Shown: positions 14,912 to 22,605, numbered from the stretch's first letter. The stretch: DNA of 32,463 nucleotides from JAWVZS01 sp964507825 (GCA_964507825.1 CAZDQM010000027.1:1-32463); one strand, 5' to 3'. Notes: a model not told the origin generated them from the sequence alone. Numbers and translations are program-made.

Positions 14912-15289
14912 TCATTTTGTATGCTTCCTGACAATCGGCAGGCAGCTGTCTATGATTCTTAGAACCTCGGAGCGAACAACCTTCTTGTCGATTGAAATCC
15001 AGACCCTGATTTTTTTAATTGCAAACGATATTATCTGCACCTTGCTTCTCTCCTCCCAGACAAACTCTACCGGGCCCAAACTCTTGTCAAAGAATCCTTC
15101 AAGGCCGGTCTTGATTGCAATATGTGAGAACTGATATTGTGTGCTCTTGGCATTGAGTAATGGTTCTAGCCCGGGCCGCCTTCTGTGTGCCTTGAGATCA
15201 CCCCTTGGGCCCACTATTCCTACAAACCTGATATACGGGCTGATTTTGGAGATGCCGGAGACTATTGCCTCGTAATCATTTCTTTTCAA
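14912..15289 (-). CDS. DUF6659-like small archaeal protein, second copy
   Basis: The 125-residue product (KRNDYEAIVSGISKISPYIR at the start) has the same helix, beta-hairpin (RFVGIVGPRGDLKAH), helix and beta-pair layout as the protein at 3009-3392. The C-terminal half includes KVQIISFAIKKIRVWISIDK. It is more divergent and basic. Function is unknown. The start is TTG 15289, just inside a divergent promoter region holding repeated AATGATTA operator-like sites, so it may be co-regulated with the DedA-type gene at 15367. Confidence 0.72.
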   Translation of the reverse strand: MKRNDYEAIVSGISKISPYIRFVGIVGPRGDLKAHRRRPGLEPLLNAKSTQYQFSHIAIKTGLEGFFDKSLGPVEFVWEERSKVQIISFAIKKIRVWISIDKKVVRSEVLRIIDSCLPIVRKHTK

Positions 15290-15314
15290 TGATTAATGTG
15301 TAAAATGTCCGGTT

Positions 15315-15335
15315 TTAATGATTTCTAATCATTAA
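15315..15335. promoter_or_regulatory. 21-bp perfect palindromic operator
   Basis: TTAATGATT (15315-15323), TCT, AATCATTAA (15327-15335) form a perfect inverted repeat with a three-base centre. Further half-sites AATGATTA (15288-15295) and TAATCATT (15273-15280) lie nearby in the divergent region. It sits directly upstream of the TATA-like ATTAAATG (about 15339-15346) of the DedA-type gene. The layout suits binding by a dimeric regulator. Confidence 0.6.
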
Positions 15336-15366
15336 TGCTATTAAATGAGATGGAATTTTTATCAGT

Positions 15367-15999
15367 GTGGATTTCTCGGATCTTTTTCCTCTCTCTCCGG
15401 AGGTAGGTTATCTGGGATTGAGCCTAGTGAGCTTTCTTGGTTCTCTGATACCTTTTGTACCTGTTCCTAGCTTCATCCTTCTTGCAACCATGGCCGTAGG
15501 GGATCAATTCAACCTTCACGTGCTGGTGTTTCTTTCTGCCGTGCTTTCAGCCGGCGCAAAGCAGGTAATATTCTATCTAAGCTACGGGGGACGCCGGATA
15601 ATATCCGAAAAATCCAAGCAGCGCATGAAGCCGTTTCAAAACCTCGTTAGACGGTACGGTGCAGCGGCCGCGTTTGCAGCTGCCGCAACCCCGATCCCAG
15701 ACGATCTAGTCTATGTACCGCTTGGGCTGGCAAAGTATAATCCGCGGCGCTTCTTCGTGGCTACTTTGGCAGGGAAGATCGTACTGCATTATGTTATCGT
15801 GCTGACCTCGCATTTTCTAGGCCTCTCGCTTGTGGAACCGCTGCTTGAAGAGATTGAGGATCCGAACACAATCTATCTGGGAATGATTGCATTTGGGGCG
15901 ATGATGACCGTCTCTGTCGTCTTACTTTTAAGGCTAGACTGGCCCAAGCTGATGGGGCGGTTTGCACCATGGACGCTTGACGACCAGGAAAAGGACTAG
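15367..15999 (+). CDS. DedA/VTT-like integral membrane protein, second copy
   Basis: This 210-residue polytopic membrane protein starts at GTG. Its hydrophobic segments are LGLSLVSFLGSLIPFVPVPS, a helix near VLVFLSAVLSAGAKQVIFYL, the alanine-rich AAAFAAAATPIPDDLVYVPL and a C-terminal MIAFGAMMTVSVVLLLRL. The proline-containing re-entrant motifs PFVPVPS and ATPIPDD parallel those in the protein at 1745-2365 and in the DedA/VTT superfamily. Lipid scrambling or membrane homeostasis is inferred from that family. A TATA-like box and a palindromic operator precede it. Its end overlaps the convergent aag gene by four bases. Confidence 0.8.
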   Translation: MDFSDLFPLSPEVGYLGLSLVSFLGSLIPFVPVPSFILLATMAVGDQFNLHVLVFLSAVLSAGAKQVIFYLSYGGRRIISEKSKQRMKPFQNLVRRYGAAAAFAAAATPIPDDLVYVPLGLAKYNPRRFFVATLAGKIVLHYVIVLTSHFLGLSLVEPLLEEIEDPNTIYLGMIAFGAMMTVSVVLLLRLDWPKLMGRFAPWTLDDQEKD

Positions 16000-16574
16000 A
16001 CACTGATCCTATAATTCCACCTTTTCTCAGCGGCCTTGCTTATTCCAATCCTAGTTGATGATAGAATTTTTGCCCTGTGACGGATTCCTTCTGCAATGAA
16101 CAAACTCCCCGTCCTGCAAAGATCAACACCGTACTGATTCGCGTCGATGCACATTGCCTGCGTGAGTTTTGCAGGTCCGTTTACCAGCTCTGAAATCTTG
16201 GCATTTTTCCTGTTTTCTTCCATTATCTTGATTCCCAGATCCGGCCTTGCTGCACGAATCAGCACTGCTCCCGCCTTGACCCGCGGACTACGCGCAACCA
16301 CATTAAAGCAATGGTGCATGCCGTACGTAAAATAGACATATGCCCTCCCGACCTCGCCGAACATTGCACTATTCCTCTTAGTCATGCCTGAATACGCATG
16401 GCTTGCAGGATCCTTCATGTGTTTGTATGCCTCCGTTTCGGTTATTGTACATGAAACCACGGCACTACCGATCTTTCTTACGATCTTCATGCCCAGCAAA
16501 TCCTTTGCCACGGTGGCCGTGTCCCTCGCATAAAACTCCCTAGAGGGCAGCTTTATAGTCAATGTGTATATCAT
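15996..16574 (-). CDS. 3-methyladenine DNA glycosylase, AAG/MPG family
   Basis: This is a monofunctional base-excision enzyme that removes alkylated purines. The protein matches the AAG fold: DLLGMKIVRK, the catalytic-glutamate region CTITETEAYKHMKDPASHAY, the motif YVYFTYGMHHCFNVVA and VNGPAKLTQAM. ATG 16574 (MIYTLTIKLPSREFYARDTA) gives about 192 residues and matches the family N-terminus better than 16622. Either start overlaps the upstream uracil-DNA glycosylase gene, by 35 or more bases, so the two repair enzymes are coupled. It meets the DedA-type gene tail to tail. Confidence 0.92.
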   Translation of the reverse strand: MIYTLTIKLPSREFYARDTATVAKDLLGMKIVRKIGSAVVSCTITETEAYKHMKDPASHAYSGMTKRNSAMFGEVGRAYVYFTYGMHHCFNVVARSPRVKAGAVLIRAARPDLGIKIMEENRKNAKISELVNGPAKLTQAMCIDANQYGVDLCRTGSLFIAEGIRHRAKILSSTRIGISKAAEKRWNYRISV

Positions 16575-17127
16575 CTCCGTTCTTGATCCCTTTGAGAATC
16601 CCTGACAGGCTCTGCATGTCATCTTCTAGGACATTTACAAGCTTTTGATTGTATATGGCAGCTGCCGGGTGCAGGCTGACAAAGTACAGGCGGCCCCGGC
16701 TTGAGAATACATTTCCCCTAAACTTCATGATGCTCGAGCCGCCAAGCAGTGAATGAAATGCGGTGTTTCCCATTACACAGATGATCTTCGGGTTTATCGC
16801 TTTAATTTCTTCTCTCAGATGTGCCTGACAAGCGGCTCTTTCTTCTTGTAGCGGCACTCTGTTGTCTGGCGGCCTGCATTTTACCACGTTTGTAATGTAT
16901 ACATCACTCCTTGTCATGCCTGCCTTTTCAAGTGCCGTGGACAGTATGTTTCCGGCAGCTCCAACAAACGGCTCACCGTGCAGGTCCTCGCTTCTTCCGG
17001 GCGCCTCACCGACAAAGACTATATCGGCGCAGGGGTTGCCGCTTCCGGGTACCGCATGCGTACGCGTCTTGTATAGTTCGCACCTTGTACATCCGATTAC
17101 GCCGCGTTTGATCTGCTCTATCTTCAT
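16540..17127 (-). CDS. Uracil-DNA glycosylase, family 4 (Fe-S)
   Basis: This enzyme excises uracil from deaminated DNA. Family 4 features are clear: four cysteines at 13, 16, 84 and 100 for a 4Fe-4S cluster (GCTRCELYK; VVKCRPP; ERAACQAH), motif A GEAPGRSEDLHGEPFVG and the later SLHPAAAIY motif. ATG 17127 yields 195 residues, the usual size; the long 17253 start is rejected because its extra 42 residues read as frame noise. The start overlaps the tldD stop by four bases (ATGA) and the end overlaps the alkyl-base glycosylase gene. Confidence 0.95.
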   Translation of the reverse strand: MKIEQIKRGVIGCTRCELYKTRTHAVPGSGNPCADIVFVGEAPGRSEDLHGEPFVGAAGNILSTALEKAGMTRSDVYITNVVKCRPPDNRVPLQEERAACQAHLREEIKAINPKIICVMGNTAFHSLLGGSSIMKFRGNVFSSRGRLYFVSLHPAAAIYNQKLVNVLEDDMQSLSGILKGIKNGDDIHIDYKAAL

Positions 17128-18539
17128 GATTTCACACTTTTTACGGTGGCAACACCCCTTATGCTGGGTCCTCCATTGCCCATCATCATTGGCTGCATTG
17201 GATCGCCCTTTCCGCAGTTTGTTATGGGACTTGTTGCAAAGTCCTTGCCGCACGCATCAATTGACTTGAAAAATTCAGGCGCCGTTCCAATCACGATGAC
17301 GTCTTTTACCAAGTCACCCACCTCACCGTTGGTGATCTTGTTTGCATATTGACACGAAATGCTCCAGTTGTACCTGTACATGTCGATTGATGGAACACCC
17401 ATACCTGATATAAGATAGCCTGATTTGACATCACTTGTCATCTCCTCGGGGTCAAAATCTCCATCTTTTATGCACGTGCAGGACATTCTTAACAGCGGCA
17501 TGTGCCGGTATGATACAGCGCGCATGTTTGCGGTGGGCTCTGCATCAAAATATGGGCCAGTCTCCCTGTTTTGAAAATGGTTTTTCAGTACCCCTCCTTC
17601 GATAAGATTCGTCCTCAAAGACCGCACCCCCTCATCGTCAAAATCATACCATCCTAGCGTACCTTCCATTGTAGGATCATCAAACGCCGTGAGGAGTCCG
17701 CTACCTATCTGCGCATCTTTCATTCCTGCCCACCACGCGCCGCCGGCCCATGCCATCTCTCCTCCCATTACCCTGTCTGCCTCCGAAGGATGCCCTATAA
17801 TCTCATGTGCTAGCAGGGCGACAAAATTCGGGTTTAACACCACGGTTGTCATTTCCTCCTCTGCAGGCCTTGCGCACGTTAGTTTTGATGCTTTTTTTGC
17901 ACAGTCCTGCGACTCGACTAGCAGGGACTCGTCATGGGATACCTGTTCAAGTCCTCCTCTCCCGCCCCTAGTAGTCCTTACTGACTGGGAGACCCCTGCG
18001 TCATGCGCGACAACCGTGACCTCGCCGGTGGTGTCAGTATATTCCTGGACTATATTACTTCCCTCACTATTGCAAAACACCTTCCTTGTGGCGCACCATG
18101 CTATATTCACAAGCGTTCTCTTGATACCTGCAATCTCATTACATGTATCACCGCACTGCCGCGCCACCTCCACTGCGGCATCTGGTTCTGGAATGACCTT
18201 CACGGGATATTTTACGGCCCTTACACTTGCAGGACAGTCCCAGAGTCTTACCTTGGTTTTTTTATGGTTTGAAATGTGTACCGCATTTCTTGCGGCTTTA
18301 TCGATTATTTCTGTGATCTGTTCGACTCCTTTTGGGTGTGAAATGGATGTAAACGCCCATGCCCCGTTTTTTAAGACCCTAACCCCCACGCCTTTATCTG
18401 ACGAGTAGTGATGTCTGATATCATCGCCGTCCGCGCTGACTCTCTGAAAGGTGTATCGTTCGGCCCTAGCATCTACATACTCGCATCCTAGCCTTTGTGC
18501 AATGTCGATGGATTTTTCAGCGACATCCTGCAGGTTCAT
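17124..18539 (-). CDS. tldD: TldD/PmbA-family metalloprotease
   Basis: TldD forms a heterodimer with TldE (PmbA) that degrades or trims peptides. The zinc motif HEIIGHPSEADR (HExxxH) is present in a glycine-rich context, followed by the family stretch DDPTMEGTLGWYDFDDEGV, so this is the catalytic TldD subunit. ATG 18539 (MNLQDVAEKSIDIAQRLGCE) gives 471 residues, the normal length; the 18611 start adds an unlikely cysteine-rich leader. The partner subunit is not in the window. Translational coupling to two DNA glycosylases downstream probably reflects operon packing. Confidence 0.94.
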   Translation of the reverse strand: MNLQDVAEKSIDIAQRLGCEYVDARAERYTFQRVSADGDDIRHHYSSDKGVGVRVLKNGAWAFTSISHPKGVEQITEIIDKAARNAVHISNHKKTKVRLWDCPASVRAVKYPVKVIPEPDAAVEVARQCGDTCNEIAGIKRTLVNIAWCATRKVFCNSEGSNIVQEYTDTTGEVTVVAHDAGVSQSVRTTRGGRGGLEQVSHDESLLVESQDCAKKASKLTCARPAEEEMTTVVLNPNFVALLAHEIIGHPSEADRVMGGEMAWAGGAWWAGMKDAQIGSGLLTAFDDPTMEGTLGWYDFDDEGVRSLRTNLIEGGVLKNHFQNRETGPYFDAEPTANMRAVSYRHMPLLRMSCTCIKDGDFDPEEMTSDVKSGYLISGMGVPSIDMYRYNWSISCQYANKITNGEVGDLVKDVIVIGTAPEFFKSIDACGKDFATSPITNCGKGDPMQPMMMGNGGPSIRGVATVKSVKS

Positions 18540-18621
18540 GTCTGGGATATATTTTTGCCATTCGTAAATCTTTTGACATGTGCCTAGTCGACAACAGACT
18601 GTCTGGAGCATCCGCGTCTAG

Positions 18622-18744
18622 TTATCTCATACCGGGAATGGTGTAATAATATTCGTCTTCAAACCCATCGTCGTTTTTTCCTTGTTTGCGAAGCGCACTA
18701 AAGTATTCCATGCAATCCTTGTAGAACTTTGAATTGATGTCCAT
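18622..18744 (-). CDS. Small acidic protein, 40 residues
   Basis: This short frame runs from ATG 18744 to TAA 18622-18624. The product begins MDINSKFYKDCMEYFSALRK and ends EDEYYYTIPGMR. It is rich in aromatic and charged residues, with a likely amphipathic helix and an acidic tail. The protein-like composition, good ATG and a compact position between tldD and the PIN-ATPase gene support a real gene. The longer overlapping frame at 18627-18938 is probably noise. Function is unknown; it may be one of the small lineage-specific proteins of this phylum. Confidence 0.65.
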   Translation of the reverse strand: MDINSKFYKDCMEYFSALRKQGKNDDGFEDEYYYTIPGMR

Positions 18745-18900
18745 ATTTTACCTATAATGATTGTATAATCTGTATCATAGTAAACTAAATTCACTTTGTT
18801 AGGTTGACATCTTACACTATTATGACAGAATCCGGTACAGTACGAACGCGCCGCCGGCACGTCAGGACACAAATAACCAACTGTCTCAGAATAGTTTACT

Positions 18901-18930
18901 TGGCCTAAACGAAGAGCGGCATGGCCTAAA
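18901..18930 (+). promoter_or_regulatory. Direct repeat TGGCCTAAA upstream of the PIN-ATPase gene
   Basis: TGGCCTAAA occurs at 18901-18909 and 18922-18930, spaced 21 bases (two helical turns), just before the TATA box at 18941. It could be a regulator-binding pair. The GCCTAA core resembles half-sites used by DtxR/MntR-type regulators, which is suggestive only. Confidence 0.35.
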
Positions 18931-18940
18931 TCCTGCAATC

Positions 18941-18949
18941 ATATTAATA
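18941..18949 (+). promoter_or_regulatory. TATA box of the PIN-ATPase gene
   Basis: ATATTAATA is centred about 28 bases before ATG 18973. Confidence 0.5.
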
Positions 18950-18972
18950 ACGAATCGGAGACGAAGTTTTTA

Positions 18973-20784
18973 ATGAGTTCCATCGTGGTGGATACTAGCA
19001 TACTGGTAAACGGTGAGATCGTCAGGCTAGTAAAAAACGGAATGCTTGATGATAGCGAGATTATCATACCCGCCGCCGTACTAGACGAACTACAGTCGCA
19101 GGCATCTCAAAAGGAGGAACAGGGATATGTTGGATTAGAAGAGATCAAAAACCTGCGAAAGCTGTCTGTTGGTACTCATATTACCATAACATTTGACGGG
19201 GAAAGGCCGTCACTAGATGACATTCAGCTGTCTGAGAATGGACGAATTGATGCCATAATCAAGGACGTTGCCAAGGTCCATGATGCCACTCTATTTACCT
19301 CAGACAAGGCCCAATACATGACTGCCGAGGCTGAAGGGGTTGCCGCCCAGTATCATGTCCCTAGGACGGCATCAGAAAACCTAGAATTCCTAAGATTCTT
19401 CGACGATCAGACCATGAGCGTGCACCTGAAGGAGGATCGCCCCCCGATGGCAAAACGCGGCCTTCCTGGAAACTTTGAGCTAGCTGTAATTGATGAAGAG
19501 ACTCTGACCCGTGACTATCTGCAAGATATCGCAAACGAGATTGTAGAAGCATCCGGTTCTGCTGATTCTGGCAATACTGAAATCTCCAAGCCGGGTGCGA
19601 CGGTGATTCAGTATGGTGACTATCGGATTGCAATTACAAAGCCGCCGTTCTCAGAGGGCTTTGAGATTACCATAGTGCACCCATTGGTGAATCTGACGTT
19701 GGATGACTATTCGATCTCTGAAAAACTCATGGGACGACTTGGCAATGGCGCCGAAGGTATAATCATTTCGGGGGCCCCGGGCTCTGGAAAGTCCACACTG
19801 GCCTCTAGCATTGCAAACTTTTACCATGGCCGTGGCAAGATCGTAAAAACCTTCGAGTCTCCGCGAGATCTACAAGTTGAACCGGGAATCACACAGTATA
19901 CCAAGCTTGACGGAAGCTTTGAAAACTCTGCCGATATCCTGCTATTGGTCAGGCCTGATTATACGATCTTTGACGAGGTTAGGAGGCGCGAGGATTTCGA
20001 GGTATATTCGGATCTACGCCTTACAGGCGTGGGGATGGTGGGGGTCGTGCATGCCAATTCGCCAATTGACTCCATTCAGCGATTTGTGGGGAAGATCGAG
20101 CTTGGCATGATTCCCAGCGTCCTAGACACTGTCGTGTTTGTTGAAAACGGAAAAATCTCCAAGGTATATGGATTAGAGCTGAAGGTCAAGGTTCCATCAG
20201 GGATGGCCGAACAAGATCTTGCAAGGCCCGTGATTGAAATTACAAACTTTGAGGATGACACGCCGGAATATGAAATCTATACATTTGGGGAAGAGAACGT
20301 CATAATCCCGGTCTGTGGGGAACGTTCAAAGGCGGGGATTGACAAATTGGCAGAGGACAAGATCCGTGAAATCATATGCGCATATGATCCCGGAGCGACA
20401 ATCGATATTCTTTCCGAGTCTAGCGTCAGGATCGGCGTTGCCAAACACGTGATTCCGCGAATCATAGGTCGCGGCGGTGCAAACATTAATGATTTACAAA
20501 GACGGCTTAATCTGCACATTGACATCAAGGAAAAGGACGAATCTGACACCGACTCGAGTCTTGAAACGTCGTTTGACTATTCAGAGTCCAAATCTGCCCT
20601 GATCCTCTCGGTTGGCAAGGACCATTACGGCCAAAAAGCGGATATATTTGCAGACGGTAACCATGTTATGTCTACTCATGTCGGTAGGAGGGGTCAGATA
20701 AAGATCCCAAGACGTTCGCATAATGCACGAAAAATCATGAACTCGCCTTCCGACGCAATCCAGGTATTCATCAAGGATTTTTAA
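18973..20784 (+). CDS. PIN-domain ATPase with C-terminal KH domain
   Basis: This 603-residue protein joins an N-terminal PIN nuclease domain (SIVVDTSILVNGEIVRL, with acidic residues at D7, E42 and later TSDKAQ), a PilT/VirB11-like ATPase (Walker A GAPGSGKST at 267-275, then VRPDYTIFDEVRRREDFEVY) and a KH RNA-binding domain (VIPRIIGRGGANINDLQRRL, near 492-511). This architecture is conserved across archaea and suggests RNA processing or quality control, though the substrate is undefined. Its 3' end overlaps the convergent MntR-type gene by 14 bases. An upstream TATA box supports the ATG. Confidence 0.93.
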   Translation: MSSIVVDTSILVNGEIVRLVKNGMLDDSEIIIPAAVLDELQSQASQKEEQGYVGLEEIKNLRKLSVGTHITITFDGERPSLDDIQLSENGRIDAIIKDVAKVHDATLFTSDKAQYMTAEAEGVAAQYHVPRTASENLEFLRFFDDQTMSVHLKEDRPPMAKRGLPGNFELAVIDEETLTRDYLQDIANEIVEASGSADSGNTEISKPGATVIQYGDYRIAITKPPFSEGFEITIVHPLVNLTLDDYSISEKLMGRLGNGAEGIIISGAPGSGKSTLASSIANFYHGRGKIVKTFESPRDLQVEPGITQYTKLDGSFENSADILLLVRPDYTIFDEVRRREDFEVYSDLRLTGVGMVGVVHANSPIDSIQRFVGKIELGMIPSVLDTVVFVENGKISKVYGLELKVKVPSGMAEQDLARPVIEITNFEDDTPEYEIYTFGEENVIIPVCGERSKAGIDKLAEDKIREIICAYDPGATIDILSESSVRIGVAKHVIPRIIGRGGANINDLQRRLNLHIDIKEKDESDTDSSLETSFDYSESKSALILSVGKDHYGQKADIFADGNHVMSTHVGRRGQIKIPRRSHNARKIMNSPSDAIQVFIKDF

Positions 20785-21256
20785 AATTAGCCAAAATTTT
20801 TGGATTTGCCCGCAGAAACGTAATAAATTTTCGCAGTTGCCTTATGGTCTTTGGATTGAGGTGATGCTCGATTCCTTCAGCGTCTTGGTTTGCAGTCTCC
20901 TTTCCAACCCCGAGTATCTCTAGGAATTCCAAAAGAATTCCATGCTTTTGCCTTATGGTATCTGCCACATGTTCTCCTTTTGCGGTGAGGTTTATCCCAT
21001 GATATTTTTCATATTCGAGGTATTCGCTGTCGTCAAGCCTTTGCAACATCTTTGTGACGCTTGGGGCGCTTACGTTCATGTATCTTGAAATGTCAAGAGT
21101 CGTTGCGTATCCCTTCATCTCCACAAGCTCTGCAATGACCTCTAGATAATCTTCCATTCTTGAGCTCGATGCGGACTTGGCGGACTGGTGCGCTGCCTTG
21201 ATTGATTCGAGACGGTCAGGTGCTTTACCCTTCAAACTGACATATGCATGTAACAT
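20771..21256 (-). CDS. MntR-type manganese-dependent regulator (DtxR family)
   Basis: This winged-helix repressor has the short, SH3-less form of Bacillus MntR. Offset by 28 residues, all six MntR metal ligands are present: D36, E39 (MEDYLEV), H105 (IRQKHGILLEFL), E127, E130 and H131 (AEGIEHHL). The recognition helix region reads NVSAPSVTKMLQRLDDSEYL and the wing LEYEKYHGINLTAKG. The length of 161 includes about 33 extra N-terminal residues. A TATA-like CATATTATAC at about 21262-21271 is too close to ATG 21256 and would better fit TTG 21235, while ATG 21157 matches the MntR start, so the true start is uncertain. Targets are presumably metal transporters outside the window. Confidence 0.9.
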   Translation of the reverse strand: MLHAYVSLKGKAPDRLESIKAAHQSAKSASSSRMEDYLEVIAELVEMKGYATTLDISRYMNVSAPSVTKMLQRLDDSEYLEYEKYHGINLTAKGEHVADTIRQKHGILLEFLEILGVGKETANQDAEGIEHHLNPKTIRQLRKFITFLRANPKILANFKNP

Positions 21257-21358
21257 CCCGTATAATATGATGTCTCTAAAGGTGATGCAAGATTGACCTT
21301 GTAGTGACCATTGTTTATCGCCATATCTTTAATAATTTTTTATGGATACATGCATGTC

Positions 21359-21712
21359 ATGGTAGACCCGTTATCTGCAAGATTGGAAAAAATTCGTTCA
21401 ATCTCGGAATCTGCCAAAAGACGCGCTAACATGTATTCTGATATTGCCAAAATTGATGATAAAAACACGGCCCACTCGCTTGGAAGTGTCCAGCGTGCAT
21501 CCGCACCCGGAAAGAAACTGCAAAAAATCGGCTTTATCATGCTGTGGATTCCAGAGCCTACGATGGTGACGGCCGCGGTGGGGGGCCCAATGATACTGGC
21601 GGGAAGATACCTTGAAAAAAAATACAACGGCTTTACCATTCATGACATAGGACATGAGACAAAAAGTACCATTTCATCCATCAATGATTTTAAGAGCGTC
21701 ATGGGCTCTTAG
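21359..21712 (+). CDS. Hypothetical protein with a hydrophobic central segment
   Basis: This is a 117-residue product from ATG 21359 (MVDPLSARLEKIRSISESAK). A charged helical N-terminus is followed by KIGFIMLWIPEPTMVTAAVG and GPMILAG, which could be one membrane span or a hydrophobic hairpin, and then a polar tail. No family is recognised. An AT-rich TTTAATAATTTTTT (about 21329-21342) precedes it at a spacing fitting ATG 21359 as the leaderless start; ATG 21350 and the 21311 frame start are alternatives. It diverges from the MntR-type gene and lies 30 bases before the DUF192 gene. Confidence 0.7.
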   Translation: MVDPLSARLEKIRSISESAKRRANMYSDIAKIDDKNTAHSLGSVQRASAPGKKLQKIGFIMLWIPEPTMVTAAVGGPMILAGRYLEKKYNGFTIHDIGHETKSTISSINDFKSVMGS

Positions 21713-21742
21713 TTTTTAAGCGGCGGAGATTCAGGGGATATT

Positions 21743-22234
21743 GTGCCGACCAGAGTCCAAGTAATCGCACCCATTGCGGTTGCGGCATTCATCATTGGAA
21801 TCGTTGGATTGTTGACCATTCCTAGCGACTCAAAACTAGAGACCGTGGAGTTTCCACGTGGTACAATAAAGGTAGATGATTATGTACTAGAGGTTCAGGT
21901 TGCAGACAACGAGCCAAGACGCATCCGCGGCCTGATGTTCCAGAATCAGCTGCCCTATGATCAAGGCATGCTGTTTGTATTTGACAAACCGGGAGTATAC
22001 TCACTTTGGATGATTAACATGCAGTTTTCGTTGGACATGATCTGGTTTGACGAGGATGGCAGGGTTGTACATATTGAAACGAATGTTGAACCATGCCAGA
22101 CCGCGGTTGAAACCATGACATGTCCAAGCCAGATCCCATCTGCCCATGCAAGTTATGTACTAGAGGTTACATCCGGTTTTGTCGATCAATTCAACATTGA
22201 TTATGATTCCAAACTAGAGATAATCTCCATCTAA
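21743..22234 (+). CDS. Membrane-anchored DUF192 protein
   Basis: This 163-residue protein starts at GTG. An N-terminal hydrophobic segment (APIAVAAFIIGIVGLLTIP, about residues 9-27) would anchor or export it. The rest is the DUF192 beta-fold with its conserved features: RRIRGLMFQNQLPYDQGMLF, VYSLWMINMQFSLDMIWFDE and the final SYVLEVTSGFVDQF. DUF192 proteins are common in archaea and bacteria with no firm function. Two cysteines (EPCQTAVETMTCP) may form a disulfide outside the cell. A TTTTTAAG about 25 bases upstream could be its TATA element. Confidence 0.88.
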   Translation: MPTRVQVIAPIAVAAFIIGIVGLLTIPSDSKLETVEFPRGTIKVDDYVLEVQVADNEPRRIRGLMFQNQLPYDQGMLFVFDKPGVYSLWMINMQFSLDMIWFDEDGRVVHIETNVEPCQTAVETMTCPSQIPSAHASYVLEVTSGFVDQFNIDYDSKLEIISI

Positions 22235-22326
22235 TACACATGTATAATGTCATCTATACGGCAAAAATGCATTTTATCACATGGTACGGCTGACAAGACA
22301 ACCGGAGGACGGAGTAGACGCGATAA

Positions 22327-22336
22327 GGGGGGGGGG
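22327..22336 (+). repeat. Poly-G tract, 10 bases
   Basis: A run of ten Gs lies in the intergenic region downstream of the DUF192 gene. Confidence 0.8.
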
Positions 22337-22569
22337 TATTCCTCGGTCGGAGCGCAAAGCGAGAGAACCATGTGTAATGCGATGTTATACCGCAAGGCAA
22401 GCGTCCTAACAAGAGGCGGCAGAAAATGGCGTGATCGCGGCCAGATTCTAGACATGGATATTGCAAGGTAAATTCGTAACCAAAGAGGTAAACAAGGCTA
22501 GTTTAGATGTGGTGATTTCGCATATGTAGATATCCTGTTGTACTTTATGGAGCGCGACTCGGGCATTTA

Positions 22570-22605
22570 AGACATTATATTGACAGTTTTTATGATATAA
22601 TGTCT
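22570..22605. promoter_or_regulatory. Perfect 11-bp inverted repeat upstream of the giant gene
   Basis: AGACATTATAT (22570-22580) is the exact reverse complement of ATATAATGTCT (22595-22605), separated by 14 bases. It lies roughly 95-130 bases before the giant gene's TATA box. It could be a regulator-binding site, or a hairpin ending transcription from the left; no T-run follows. Confidence 0.5.

Noticed and set aside
18627..18938. Minus-strand open frame of 103 residues
   Set aside because: It is in a different frame from the convincing 40-residue gene at 18622-18744, crosses that gene's TATA-rich upstream region and has no recognisable structure.
22247..22471. Three overlapping short frames on both strands downstream of the DUF192 gene
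   Set aside because: All are arginine- or proline-rich low-quality translations through a poly-G run, with no supported start signal.
22480..22534. Short protein-like stretch (GKFVTKEVNKASLDVVISHM) before the giant gene
   Set aside because: Only about 25 codons between stops, with no start signal or recognised family; too short to call a gene or pseudogene.
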